Shown: positions 1-6,728 of the stretch, piece by piece
How the letters are laid out: each line of letters begins with the position of its first letter
Position numbering within the stretch: the first letter of the stretch is position 1
From: Bacteroidales bacterium
Lineage (GTDB): Bacteria; Bacteroidota; Bacteroidia; Bacteroidales; VadinHA17
Direction: 5' to 3'
NCBI GenBank assembly: GCA_027451265.1
Contig: DAIDJT010000068.1
Coordinates: 1-10,396, forward strand
Length of the DNA stretch: 10,396 nucleotides
The notes under the pieces: model-generated
The model's input: only the letters and a program-made list of their open reading frames with translations
What the model was told of the DNA's origin: nothing
Databases searched by the model: none
Position numbers and translations under genes: made by a program

Positions 1-1438
1 CGTAGCGGGCAGCTTCGTAGGGATTAGCAAACTTATCCCTGTACTCCTTTTCCTTCCGGGTAACATACTCTTTCCGTTCAGCGGCATCAGCGATTTCGCT
101 GATAGCTTTACCCTCAAGGACCTCTATAGCGCCCTGCGGACCCATAACAGCAATCTCTGCGGTTGGCCAGGCATAATTGATATCTCCCCTGAGCTGCTTT
201 GAAGACATGACGCAGTGCGCACCACCATATGACTTGCGAAGGGTGACTGTCACCTTTGGCACGCTGGCTTCGCCGTAGGCGTACATCAGCTTGGCGCCGT
301 GGATGATAATTCCGCCGTATTCCTGGGTTGATCCGGGGAGGAACCCAGGTACGTCCACGAAGGTCACAATCGGGATATTGAATGCGTCACAGAAGCGTAT
401 GAACCTGGCAGCCTTGCGCGAAGCCTCGATATCGAGCACACCGGCGAGGTATGCGGGCTGGTTTGCCACTATGCCGACGGGCATACCGTCAAACCTTGCA
501 AAACCGACAACGATGTTTTTTGCATAAGCTTCATGGACCTCGACGAAATCATTATAGTCAACCACCCTTTCAATGACATCCTTGACATCATATGGCTGGC
601 TGGGGTTTTCCGGAATGATATCGTTCAGTTCGTCCTCTAGCCTGTCGATGGGGTCATCGCATTCAATCTGGGGCGGCTCCTCTAGGTTATTCTGAGGCAT
701 GAAACCAAGAAGTTTCCTGATCAGTTCAAGACCCTCCCTCTCCTCATCAACGGCAAAATGAGCCACGCCTGATTTGGTTGTATGTACTCCAGCACCACCA
801 AGGTCATCGATAGTAATATCCTCACCTGTAACTGCTTTTGCAACCTTGGGACCGGTGACGAACATGTAGCTGCTTTTGCGGCTCATGATTATATAGTCAG
901 TCAATGCGGGTGAATAGACGGCTCCTCCGGCGCAGGGGCCGAAGATGGCTGATATCTGGGGTATAACACCCGAGGCAAGGATGTTGCGTTCAAAAATCTC
1001 AGCGTAACCTGCAAGGCTCCTGACTCCCTCCTGGATGCGTGCGCCGCCTGAGTCATTGATGCCGATGACCGGTGCGCCGGCTTGCATGGCCTTGTCCATT
1101 ATCTTGCATATCTTCTGGGCAAATGTTTCCGAAAGGGATCCACCGAAGACTGTGAAATCCTGAGCAAAGACATAGACCACCCTTCCGTCAATTGTACCGT
1201 GGCCGGTAATCACGCCGTCAGAGAGGAACTTCTTGTCTGCCAGACCGAAGTCCTCGGTCCTGTGGGTTACAAACATATCAAACTCCTCGAAGCTGCCTTC
1301 GTCAAGCAGCAGGGTAATGCGTTCCCTTGCCGTCAGCTTGCCCTTGGAGTGCTGATCCTCAATTCGCTTTTCACCACCGCCCTTGCGTGCCTTCTCCCTG
1401 AAATCAAGGAGTTGTTTTATTCTTTCCTGACTATTCAT
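1..1438 (-). CDS. mmdA: Acyl-CoA carboxylase carboxyltransferase subunit (methylmalonyl-CoA decarboxylase alpha / propionyl-CoA carboxylase beta type), C-terminus cut by window edge
   Basis: This is the biotin-dependent carboxyltransferase that moves CO2 between methylmalonyl-CoA/propionyl-CoA and carboxybiotin in the succinate-propionate pathway. I translated it by hand: 479 residues are open from the ATG at 1438 to the window edge with no frameshift, and the family is about 515 residues long, so roughly 35 are missing. Family signatures are FGGSLSE (98-104), NDSGGARIQEG (128-138), GPCAGGAVYSP (167-177, N-terminal-domain oxyanion loop) and VPGFLPGSTQEYGGI (363-377), followed by RKSYGGAHCVMSSK (401-414) in the C-terminal crotonase-like domain. 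It lies 9 bp after the epimerase stop, so the two are surely one operon. In Bacteroidales this order often continues with OadG-like, biotin-carrier and membrane-decarboxylase genes, which would make it a sodium-pumping decarboxylase; those genes would lie beyond the left edge. Decarboxylase versus carboxylase cannot be decided from this subunit alone. Residue 409 is Cys where classical propionyl-CoA carboxylases carry Asp. Confidence 0.95.
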   Translation of the reverse strand, partial: MNSQERIKQLLDFREKARKGGGEKRIEDQHSKGKLTARERITLLLDEGSFEEFDMFVTHRTEDFGLADKKFLSDGVITGHGTIDGRVVYVFAQDFTVFGGSLSETFAQKICKIMDKAMQAGAPVIGINDSGGARIQEGVRSLAGYAEIFERNILASGVIPQISAIFGPCAGGAVYSPALTDYIIMSRKSSYMFVTGPKVAKAVTGEDITIDDLGGAGVHTTKSGVAHFAVDEEREGLELIRKLLGFMPQNNLEEPPQIECDDPIDRLEDELNDIIPENPSQPYDVKDVIERVVDYNDFVEVHEAYAKNIVVGFARFDGMPVGIVANQPAYLAGVLDIEASRKAARFIRFCDAFNIPIVTFVDVPGFLPGSTQEYGGIIIHGAKLMYAYGEASVPKVTVTLRKSYGGAHCVMSSKQLRGDINYAWPTAEIAVMGPQGAIEVLEGKAISEIADAAERKEYVTRKEKEYRDKFANPYEAARY

Positions 1439-1447
1439 TGAATCTGG

Positions 1448-1870
1448 TTATTTATTGTTTTTGCTATTTTTGTCCTCACACAGTTCGGTAAGCACACCGA
1501 AAGTAGATTTGGGATGGAGGAATGCTATGCTCAGGCCTTCGGCTCCATTCCTGGGAGCACTGTCTATTAACCTGATGCCGGCAGCCTCTGCTTCGTGGAG
1601 CCTCTCCTCAATTTTGTCAACTGCAAAGGCAATATGATGTATTCCTTCTCCCCGTTTTTCGATAAACCTGCCCACCGGCCCTTCCGGGTCTGTTGACTCC
1701 AGAAGCTCTATCTTTGTCTGGCCGATCATAAAAAAAGCAGTTTTGACTTTCTGGTCAGCCACTTCCTCAATGTTGTAGCACTTCAGGCCCAGCACCTTCT
1801 CATAGAACGGCAATGCCTCTGCTATAGAATTCACCGCAATTCCAATATGCTCAATATGTGTTGGTTTCAT
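1448..1870 (-). CDS. mce: Methylmalonyl-CoA epimerase
   Basis: A 140-residue VOC-fold metalloenzyme that interconverts (R)- and (S)-methylmalonyl-CoA, linking methylmalonyl-CoA mutase to the carboxyltransferase encoded next. Two beta-alpha-beta-beta-beta modules are visible, opening with HIEHIGIAV (5-13) and GIHHIAFAV (76-84). Likely metal ligands are H8, H78 or H79, and E129 in LTELCE, with E55 in the KIELLE strand nearby. The HPKSTFGVLTEL segment (119-130) is characteristic of this epimerase within the VOC superfamily. I chose the ATG at 1870 because family members begin a few residues before the first metal-ligand strand. A longer reading from a TTG at 1927 would add 19 hydrophobic, Phe-rich residues with no family counterpart. 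The stop is 9 bp from the carboxyltransferase start, consistent with co-transcription. Confidence 0.95.
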   Translation of the reverse strand: MKPTHIEHIGIAVNSIAEALPFYEKVLGLKCYNIEEVADQKVKTAFFMIGQTKIELLESTDPEGPVGRFIEKRGEGIHHIAFAVDKIEERLHEAEAAGIRLIDSAPRNGAEGLSIAFLHPKSTFGVLTELCEDKNSKNNK

Positions 1871-1963
1871 AAAAAAATCGTTAAAGTATGAGAAAATTAC
1901 AAGAGCCTGCAAGTTAATCCTATTCAACTCACCCTCACACGATAAAAGTCATGTTTTTAGTTC
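1871..1963. other. Intergenic gap between the polyferredoxin gene and mce
   Basis: This 93-bp gap separates the redox pair from the methylmalonyl-CoA pair on the minus strand. I see no strong hairpin with a U-run. On the minus strand there are partial matches to the Bacteroidota -7 element (TAnnTTTG), such as TAATTTTC, but none has a well-spaced TTTG upstream. A promoter for mce-mmdA is likely on spacing grounds but I cannot place it. Read-through from the upstream pair is also possible. Confidence 0.3.
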
Positions 1964-3526
1964 TCAGAAGGGGAATTCCGAGGGCACTGCCTTAAGTTCG
2001 TCCGTTTCTGGTTTTGAGGCAGCTTCATGGACCGGATTGCCGTCAACGAAAATAGCCCTGTAGGGTCTGGTGGGGCATGCATGTTCACAGGCTCCGCAGC
2101 CTATGCAAATATCGTCTTTAACCTCCGGGATCAGCAGATTGCCCTCATAGGGTACCATATGGCATGACTTGGTAGGGCAGTGTTCAGAGCAAGCTCCGCA
2201 TGCGGTCTTTTCTGTTTTGACAATGCAATTGTCCTTTATGAAAACTGCCTTGCCTATCTGTGTCAGTTTTTTGGCATCAAGCATAAGGGGCATGATGGCC
2301 CCGGTGGGGCATACATCGGTACACCTTGTGCACTCGTAGTTGCAGAAGCCACTGTGAAAATCCATCCTGGGCTGCATGATGCCGGCGAATCCATACTGAT
2401 TCACGGAAGGCTGGAGGACATTTGTGGGGCAGGCATTCACGCAGAGGGTGCATGCCGTGCATCTTGAAGTGAATACTTCTATGCCTGATGACCCGGGAGG
2501 GGAAACAGGATAGAGCCGGTCTTCCTTTACAGTGGAATCTTTAGTCGGGGTTGGTACGGTACCCTGTGCCTTCAGCAGCTGTGAGCCGCCCGCAAGAAGG
2601 ACCAGTGATCCTGCCAGGAAGGTGCGACGCGATGAGTCGGTTTCTTCGGGGCTTGCCTGCCGCTGTTTAAGCCTAACCAATCCGTATGACATACCATTCT
2701 CCTTACACGCGTCGATGCAGTTAAAACAATTGACGCATCTGCTGACGTCAACGGATTTGTTCAGAAAATCGATGCATGATGATTTGCATGCCATGGCACA
2801 CCTCCCGCAGCGGGTGCAACTGCTTTCCTCGAACCTGATCCTGAAGAGGGAGACCTTGCTCAGCAGTCCGAGCAGAGTACCTACAGGGCATACGGTGTTG
2901 CAATAAAGCCTGCCGTACCTGAAGGCAAGAAGCCCCGTAAGCAGAAGAAACGCTGCAGGAACTATATAAGCTGCAATTTCATAAGGTTTTATGTCAACCC
3001 TGTAAATTGAATATATATCGAATTTGCCCAGCAACCCTGCAAGCAGGTTATTGACAACCAGCACCACCGGCTGGGCAAAATAGGTCATCAGTCTTCCGAA
3101 GGTACTGTAGGGGTCAAGAATGGTAAGCACATAGACCCCGCCTAATGCCAGGATTCCGGCCGTTATCACAAGGATAAAGTAGCGCAGGATGGTATATGGT
3201 TTTTTGTATCCGTACCTGCGGAACCTCCTCTTCACCAGGCCTCCTACCCGGCTGATGCCATCCTGGAGGATCCCCAGCGGGCAGAGAAAGGAGCAATAGG
3301 TTCTCCCCGTAAGGAGTGTAAGGATGAGAATGACGATAAATCCTGTTGAGGCAGCCACACCGGCAATGACAAACTTGAGAAAGGATGGCACGAACTGCAG
3401 ATAGAGGATAGGGCCGAAGGCTTTGTCACCCAGGATGCCCCTGAAATCAATAAACAGAAATGCAAGAAGTAGCAGTACCAGAACAGCAAATACGGTACGG
3501 ATGTGTTTCAGGGCTGAAGACTTCAT
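1964..3526 (-). CDS. NapH/NapG-like membrane polyferredoxin (4Fe-4S electron-transfer protein)
   Basis: A 520-residue membrane iron-sulfur protein, apparently a NapH-like half joined to a NapG-like half. The N-terminal half has about four membrane segments (near 10-28, 48-73, 113-136 and 183-203) and the two NapH/CcoG-type signatures YCSFLCP (77-83) and YCNTVCP (208-214). Next come two ferredoxin motifs, CTRCGRCAMAC (237-247) and CVNCFNCIDAC (264-274). A twin-arginine motif with a hydrophobic stretch follows (SSRRTFLAG, 298-306, then hydrophobic to about 318). Beyond it are four more cysteine clusters: 356-366, 395-406, 443-455 and 474-484. Known NapH/NapG proteins pass electrons from quinol to periplasmic reductases, so this protein probably wires the quinone pool to an exported partner. 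The gene starts 6 bp after the DUF362 stop, which makes DUF362 the natural partner. The donor, acceptor and direction of flow cannot be read from sequence. No gene symbol is given because it is not a true nap locus. Confidence 0.88.
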   Translation of the reverse strand: MKSSALKHIRTVFAVLVLLLLAFLFIDFRGILGDKAFGPILYLQFVPSFLKFVIAGVAASTGFIVILILTLLTGRTYCSFLCPLGILQDGISRVGGLVKRRFRRYGYKKPYTILRYFILVITAGILALGGVYVLTILDPYSTFGRLMTYFAQPVVLVVNNLLAGLLGKFDIYSIYRVDIKPYEIAAYIVPAAFLLLTGLLAFRYGRLYCNTVCPVGTLLGLLSKVSLFRIRFEESSCTRCGRCAMACKSSCIDFLNKSVDVSRCVNCFNCIDACKENGMSYGLVRLKQRQASPEETDSSRRTFLAGSLVLLAGGSQLLKAQGTVPTPTKDSTVKEDRLYPVSPPGSSGIEVFTSRCTACTLCVNACPTNVLQPSVNQYGFAGIMQPRMDFHSGFCNYECTRCTDVCPTGAIMPLMLDAKKLTQIGKAVFIKDNCIVKTEKTACGACSEHCPTKSCHMVPYEGNLLIPEVKDDICIGCGACEHACPTRPYRAIFVDGNPVHEAASKPETDELKAVPSEFPF

Positions 3527-3532
3527 TAACAG

Positions 3533-4459
3533 TTACATTTTCATCCTGTGGATGTTCATGCTTGAAAGGTCCATTTTACCAATTCCCATTCCTGCTGCGA
3601 GTGCAATATGTTCAACAGATGACGGTTCCCTGCCCATCATTTTGGCCCCGGCTGCGTCAATAGCCACCCAGTCAGAGGAGATCAGAAGTGACTTCATATT
3701 GGAGAGATCTGCCACCGATACTCCGCGGGGTCCGTTGCGCATCATGACATTATAAGCGTCCATGACGTTAAGCTGCGGTTTCCTTGAATAAAGTGCATAG
3801 TCGGCAATGCACTGGTTGAGATTGTTCCTGTGCCAGAAACCGCGGTCCCATACCACACCCATCATGTTCTTCAGTGCACCGGTCATCATGGCCGAGCTGT
3901 GATGCTTCAGCACCGGGACATTGATAAAGACATCGCTTGATAATACAAGCTCGTGAACCTTGGCACTGCTCAGTTTCTTGGCATTTGGTATGGTCACTTC
4001 CTGGTAGTAGCTTTCCGAATTGCCGGGGACTATCTTTGCACCTGCATCCTTTACAGCCTGTTCAATGCCGGAATTCTTGTAGCATTTGATCCAGTTATCG
4101 CAGGTATTATCAAACACATATACCTCCTTTGCACCTGCCCTGTAGCAGTGTTCTATAATCCTTTTAACCAGTGCAGGATTGGTGTTTCCGCCCTTTTCCG
4201 GAACCACATCCCATCCGATATTGGGTTTAACCAGCACCTTCTGTCCTTTTTTAACGAATGTTCCAATGCCACCAAGCGCCTGGATGCCCATGTCAAACAT
4301 TGCTGCAGGTTCTCCTCCCATCACCGCTATCAGGTCATATTCGGTACCGGAGGGAAGACGTTTCCCTGCAAATGCCTTTTCATAACCGCCAAGACTCATG
4401 AATGTTCCAGCTGCCAGCCCCGCACCAAGCGAAGTGCGTAAGAAATTCCTTCTTTTCAT
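3533..4459 (-). CDS. Tat-exported DUF362-family protein
   Basis: A 308-residue DUF362 (PF04015-type) protein with a clear twin-arginine signal: KRRNFLRTS at 2-10, a hydrophobic stretch to about 24, and likely cleavage near AFAG (29-32). It should therefore be exported folded. Core family segments are KVLVKPNIG (74-82), the TNPALVKRIIEHCYRAGA region (93-110), VFDNT (115-119), DVFINVPVLKHHS (176-188) and TGALKNMMGV (193-202), with SSDWVAIDAAGAKMMG (261-276) near the C-terminus. Many relatives carry a C-terminal ferredoxin domain. Here it is absent and the Fe-S functions sit on the next gene, 6 bp downstream. I prefer the ATG at 4459 because it puts the RR motif at the N-terminus; a TTG at 4519 would add 20 residues before it. 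The enzymatic role of DUF362 is not established. The H187-x9-K197 spacing resembles the cofactor site of LarA, and the nickel-pincer operon lies divergently upstream, so an NPN enzyme is one hypothesis. Confidence 0.88.
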   Translation of the reverse strand: MKRRNFLRTSLGAGLAAGTFMSLGGYEKAFAGKRLPSGTEYDLIAVMGGEPAAMFDMGIQALGGIGTFVKKGQKVLVKPNIGWDVVPEKGGNTNPALVKRIIEHCYRAGAKEVYVFDNTCDNWIKCYKNSGIEQAVKDAGAKIVPGNSESYYQEVTIPNAKKLSSAKVHELVLSSDVFINVPVLKHHSSAMMTGALKNMMGVVWDRGFWHRNNLNQCIADYALYSRKPQLNVMDAYNVMMRNGPRGVSVADLSNMKSLLISSDWVAIDAAGAKMMGREPSSVEHIALAAGMGIGKMDLSSMNIHRMKM

Positions 4460-4614
4460 TCCCTGCTGTTTTATATTACCCCAGAAATTTGAAGAAGCAA
4501 AGTAAACATTTTTTTTCAATATATCGGCTTCGTATTCTTATATTAGCAGCCTGAGACTACGGTCTTAAGCGATTATGCGCTAATGGCACCATATGTTAAA
4601 AAACCTGAAAAAGG
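4460..4614. promoter_or_regulatory. Divergent intergenic region between the DUF362 and larC genes
   Basis: These 155 bp must hold the promoters for both divergent transcription units. On the minus strand, TTACTTTG (complement of 4498-4505) matches five of six fixed positions of the Bacteroidota -7 element TAnnTTTG. It would give a short leader before the ATG at 4459, but no well-spaced -33 TTTG precedes it, so the call is weak. On the plus strand, TATATTAG (complement not needed; about 4538-4545) is a comparably weak match. The region also contains a hairpin described separately. The larC start has AAGG immediately before the ATG, too close for a normal Shine-Dalgarno. Sharing one control region would let the DUF362 module and the cofactor genes be co-regulated. 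Confidence 0.45.
4549..4570 (+). repeat. Hairpin with C(UACG)G tetraloop upstream of larC
   Basis: Bases 4552-4557 (TGAGAC) pair with 4562-4567 (GTCTTA) around TACG, giving a six-pair stem including one G-U. After a C/A mismatch, two more pairs (GC 4549-4550 with GC 4569-4570) extend it. C(UACG)G is an exceptionally stable RNA tetraloop, and it forms only in the plus-strand transcript, the sense of larC. It ends 45 bases before the larC ATG. No U-run follows, so it is not a typical terminator. A leader element or chance are the alternatives. Confidence 0.35.
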
Positions 4615-5928
4615 ATGAAGATACTGTACTACGACTGTTTTTCGGGCATCAGCGGAGACATGAACCTTGGGGCACTGCTCGATCTTGGTGTCAGCCGCGA
4701 GGTACTGATCAGCGGCCTGCAGAGGTTAAAAATAGGAGGCTGGAGGATTGAGATCAGCAGTGACCAGAGGCATGGCATAACAGGGACAAGAGTCACAGTA
4801 ATCACGGAGGAGGATGAGCCCAGGCAGGCAACTGACGAAGCTCATGAGCATGGGGATGGACACCGTCATGAAAATGACGACAATCACGGTCACAGCCATG
4901 ACCATAACCATGACCACGACCACGGTCACAGCCATGACCATAACCACGATAACCACCATGAACACCGGAACCTTGGCGACATAGAGAAGATTATTAAAGA
5001 GAGTGACCTTCCTCCTGAAGTCAGGGAGCTGGCTGTCAAAATATTCCGTCACATTGCCGAGGCTGAGGCCGCCGTGCATGACAAACCGTTGCATGAGATT
5101 CATTTTCATGAAGTGGGTGCCCTGGACTCGATAATTGACATTGTTGGTGCCGCCATCTGTCTCAATGATCTGGGTGCTGACAGGGTCTATGTATCAGAAA
5201 TTGAGCTTGGAGGTGGCATGGTAAAGTGCCAGCACGGCCTCCTGCCCGTCCCTGCTCCTGCCACGGCACGAATCATAAGCGGCTTCCCTGTCACCACAGG
5301 CGGGGTGAACTTTGAAGCCACCACCCCTACCGGAGCTGCCATCATCGCAGCCATTGCAGAACCGCTTCCCCCATCAATGAAATTCATCATCAGGAAAAGC
5401 GGTTATGGCGTCGGTCAGAAGAACAATCCTTCAAGACCCAACCTGCTCAGGATATACCTGGCCGAAACAGCCGGCGAGGCAGAAAAAGGGCATACGGCAA
5501 AACTCGTTGAATGCAATATCGATGACCTGAATCCCGAGATGTCGGAGTACATCTCGGGCAGGCTATTTGCAGCTGGTGCAGGAGACGTGTGGTTCACCCC
5601 GGTGATAATGAAAAAGGGAAGACCCGCATTCACCTTAAGCCTAATATGTGAAGAGGAACAACTGGATGCCGTCAGGGAGATTCTTTTCACTGAATCGACA
5701 ACCATCGGCCTCAGGGTGTCATCATTTACAAAGGAGACGCTTCACCGCGAGTTTGAAGAGATAGAGACACGGTTCGGTAAGGTGACCATCAAAAAGTCAT
5801 ACTTCACCGGCAGGCTGGTATCAGTCAAGCCGGAAGCGGACAGGTGTGCAGCCATCGCAGCTGCAACGGGCATACCCATGAAACAGGTGATCCAGGAGAT
5901 TACCTCACTTGTCAGTAAAAAGTCATGA
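4615..5928 (+). CDS. larC: LarC, nickel insertion enzyme of nickel-pincer nucleotide biosynthesis
   Basis: LarC (DUF111 family) performs the last step of NPN cofactor synthesis in the cytoplasm, a CTP-dependent cyclometallation that inserts nickel into the dithiolated pyridinium nucleotide. Family hallmarks are YYDCFSGISGDM (5-16) at the start, HFHEVGALDSIIDIVG (163-178), LLPVPAPAT (209-217), TTPTGAA (236-242), ECNIDDLNPEMSEY (299-312), TPVIMKKGRPA (328-338) and ESTTIGLR (360-367). All 437 residues are in one continuous frame, whereas in Lactiplantibacillus plantarum the full protein needs a programmed frameshift between larC1 and larC2. A His/Asp-rich stretch (about 77-117) is probably a nickel-binding or storage loop and is partly built from a 36-bp duplication. 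The stop overlaps the larE start (ATGA), so translation is coupled. It is the first gene of the lar operon. Confidence 0.96.
   Translation: MKILYYDCFSGISGDMNLGALLDLGVSREVLISGLQRLKIGGWRIEISSDQRHGITGTRVTVITEEDEPRQATDEAHEHGDGHRHENDDNHGHSHDHNHDHDHGHSHDHNHDNHHEHRNLGDIEKIIKESDLPPEVRELAVKIFRHIAEAEAAVHDKPLHEIHFHEVGALDSIIDIVGAAICLNDLGADRVYVSEIELGGGMVKCQHGLLPVPAPATARIISGFPVTTGGVNFEATTPTGAAIIAAIAEPLPPSMKFIIRKSGYGVGQKNNPSRPNLLRIYLAETAGEAEKGHTAKLVECNIDDLNPEMSEYISGRLFAAGAGDVWFTPVIMKKGRPAFTLSLICEEEQLDAVREILFTESTTIGLRVSSFTKETLHREFEEIETRFGKVTIKKSYFTGRLVSVKPEADRCAAIAAATGIPMKQVIQEITSLVSKKS
4885..4956 (+). repeat. 36-bp tandem duplication encoding the His-rich loop of LarC
   Basis: Two adjacent 36-bp units start at 4885 and 4921. 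Their first 26 bases are identical and the last 10 have drifted. They encode HGHSHDHNHDHD followed by HGHSHDHNHDNH. Because the unit is a multiple of three, expansion or contraction would change the number of metal-binding histidines without breaking the frame. Confidence 0.85.
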
Positions 5929-6728
5929 GTGCTGCAAAAAAATTTGAAAAACTGAAATCCATCCTCTCCGAATCCGGTTCAGCCGTCATTGCGCTATCGG
6001 GAGGCACTGACAGCACCCTTCTTGTCAGCGTTGCGGCCGGAATACCAGGACTGCGGGTCATGGCTGTGACTGTCGTTACTCCGTACATGTTTTCATCGGA
6101 AGTTGATGAGGCTGCCCTCTTCTGCCGGGAGAAGGGTGTGCCTCACAGGCAGGTACGATTCGACATACCTGCTGCGGTAAGGACAAACCCTCCCGACCGG
6201 TGCTATCTCTGCAAAACTGAGGTGATGAAAGCAATTACAGCCGTGGCAGGAGAAGAGGGATACGCCTTCGTCTTTGACGGAACCAATGCCGATGACCTGC
6301 TTGAATACCGTCCGGGTCTGAAAGCTCTGGCGGAAGCGGGAGTAAGAAGCCCGCTTGCCGAAGCCCGGCTGACAAAGGAGGAGATCAGGGCACTTGCGCG
6401 GGCGGCGAGTCTGTCAGTAAGTGACAGACCGTCAAACACATGCCTGCTAACCCGCTTCCCGCATGACACCCGGATCAATCCCGAAGAACTGTTCAGGGCT
6501 GAGAGAGCTGAACGGATAGTAAAACAGGCAGGATTTACAGGAGCCCGCGTCAGGGTACACGGTGAAATCTTACGCCTTGAAATATTGAATGAACATTTTG
6601 AAAAGATTGCCCTGAAGGAAACAAGGGCCGCGATTACATCGGCACTTAAGAAGCTGGGATACAGGTATATAACTATTGACGCTGAGGGATACCGCAGCGG
6701 GAGCATGAACAAAACAACGGAACCATGA
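5925..6728 (+). CDS. larE: LarE, ATP-dependent sulfur transferase of nickel-pincer nucleotide biosynthesis
   Basis: LarE adenylates the pyridinium carboxylates made by LarB and replaces them with thiocarboxylates. In the L. plantarum enzyme it gives up the sulfur of its own cysteine; other LarE proteins use an Fe-S cluster. The 267-residue protein has the PP-loop SGGTDS (25-30) near the N-terminus, typical of N-type ATP pyrophosphatases, then CYLCK (93-97), the FDGTNADD segment (117-124) and PSNTCLLTRFPH (169-180). C173 sits where the sacrificial cysteine of the family is expected. With C93 and C96 there are three cysteines that could instead hold a [4Fe-4S] cluster, as reported for the Thermotoga-type enzyme. 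I recall that grouping rather than having aligned it. It overlaps larC and larB by four bases each (ATGA), indicating strict co-translation. Confidence 0.94.
   Translation: MSAAKKFEKLKSILSESGSAVIALSGGTDSTLLVSVAAGIPGLRVMAVTVVTPYMFSSEVDEAALFCREKGVPHRQVRFDIPAAVRTNPPDRCYLCKTEVMKAITAVAGEEGYAFVFDGTNADDLLEYRPGLKALAEAGVRSPLAEARLTKEEIRALARAASLSVSDRPSNTCLLTRFPHDTRINPEELFRAERAERIVKQAGFTGARVRVHGEILRLEILNEHFEKIALKETRAAITSALKKLGYRYITIDAEGYRSGSMNKTTEP

Noticed and set aside
291..527. Plus-strand open frames over the carboxyltransferase gene (also 1082-1441)
   Set aside because: They are antisense to a gene with continuous family motifs and have no recognisable domain.
1871..1927. Longer methylmalonyl-CoA epimerase from a TTG at 1927
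   Set aside because: The extra 19 residues are unlike the family, and the ATG at 1870 places the first metal-ligand strand at the usual distance.
4460..4519. N-terminal extension of the DUF362 protein from a TTG at 4519
   Set aside because: It would bury the twin-arginine signal 20 residues inside the protein, and the added residues have no family counterpart.
4885..4956. CRISPR-like direct repeats
   Set aside because: Only two adjacent copies, no spacers, and they encode an in-frame His-rich loop of LarC.
4726..5109. Minus-strand frame with a hydrophobic Val/Met-rich stretch resembling a membrane protein
   Set aside because: The apparent membrane segment is the antisense reading of the His-rich codons of larC.
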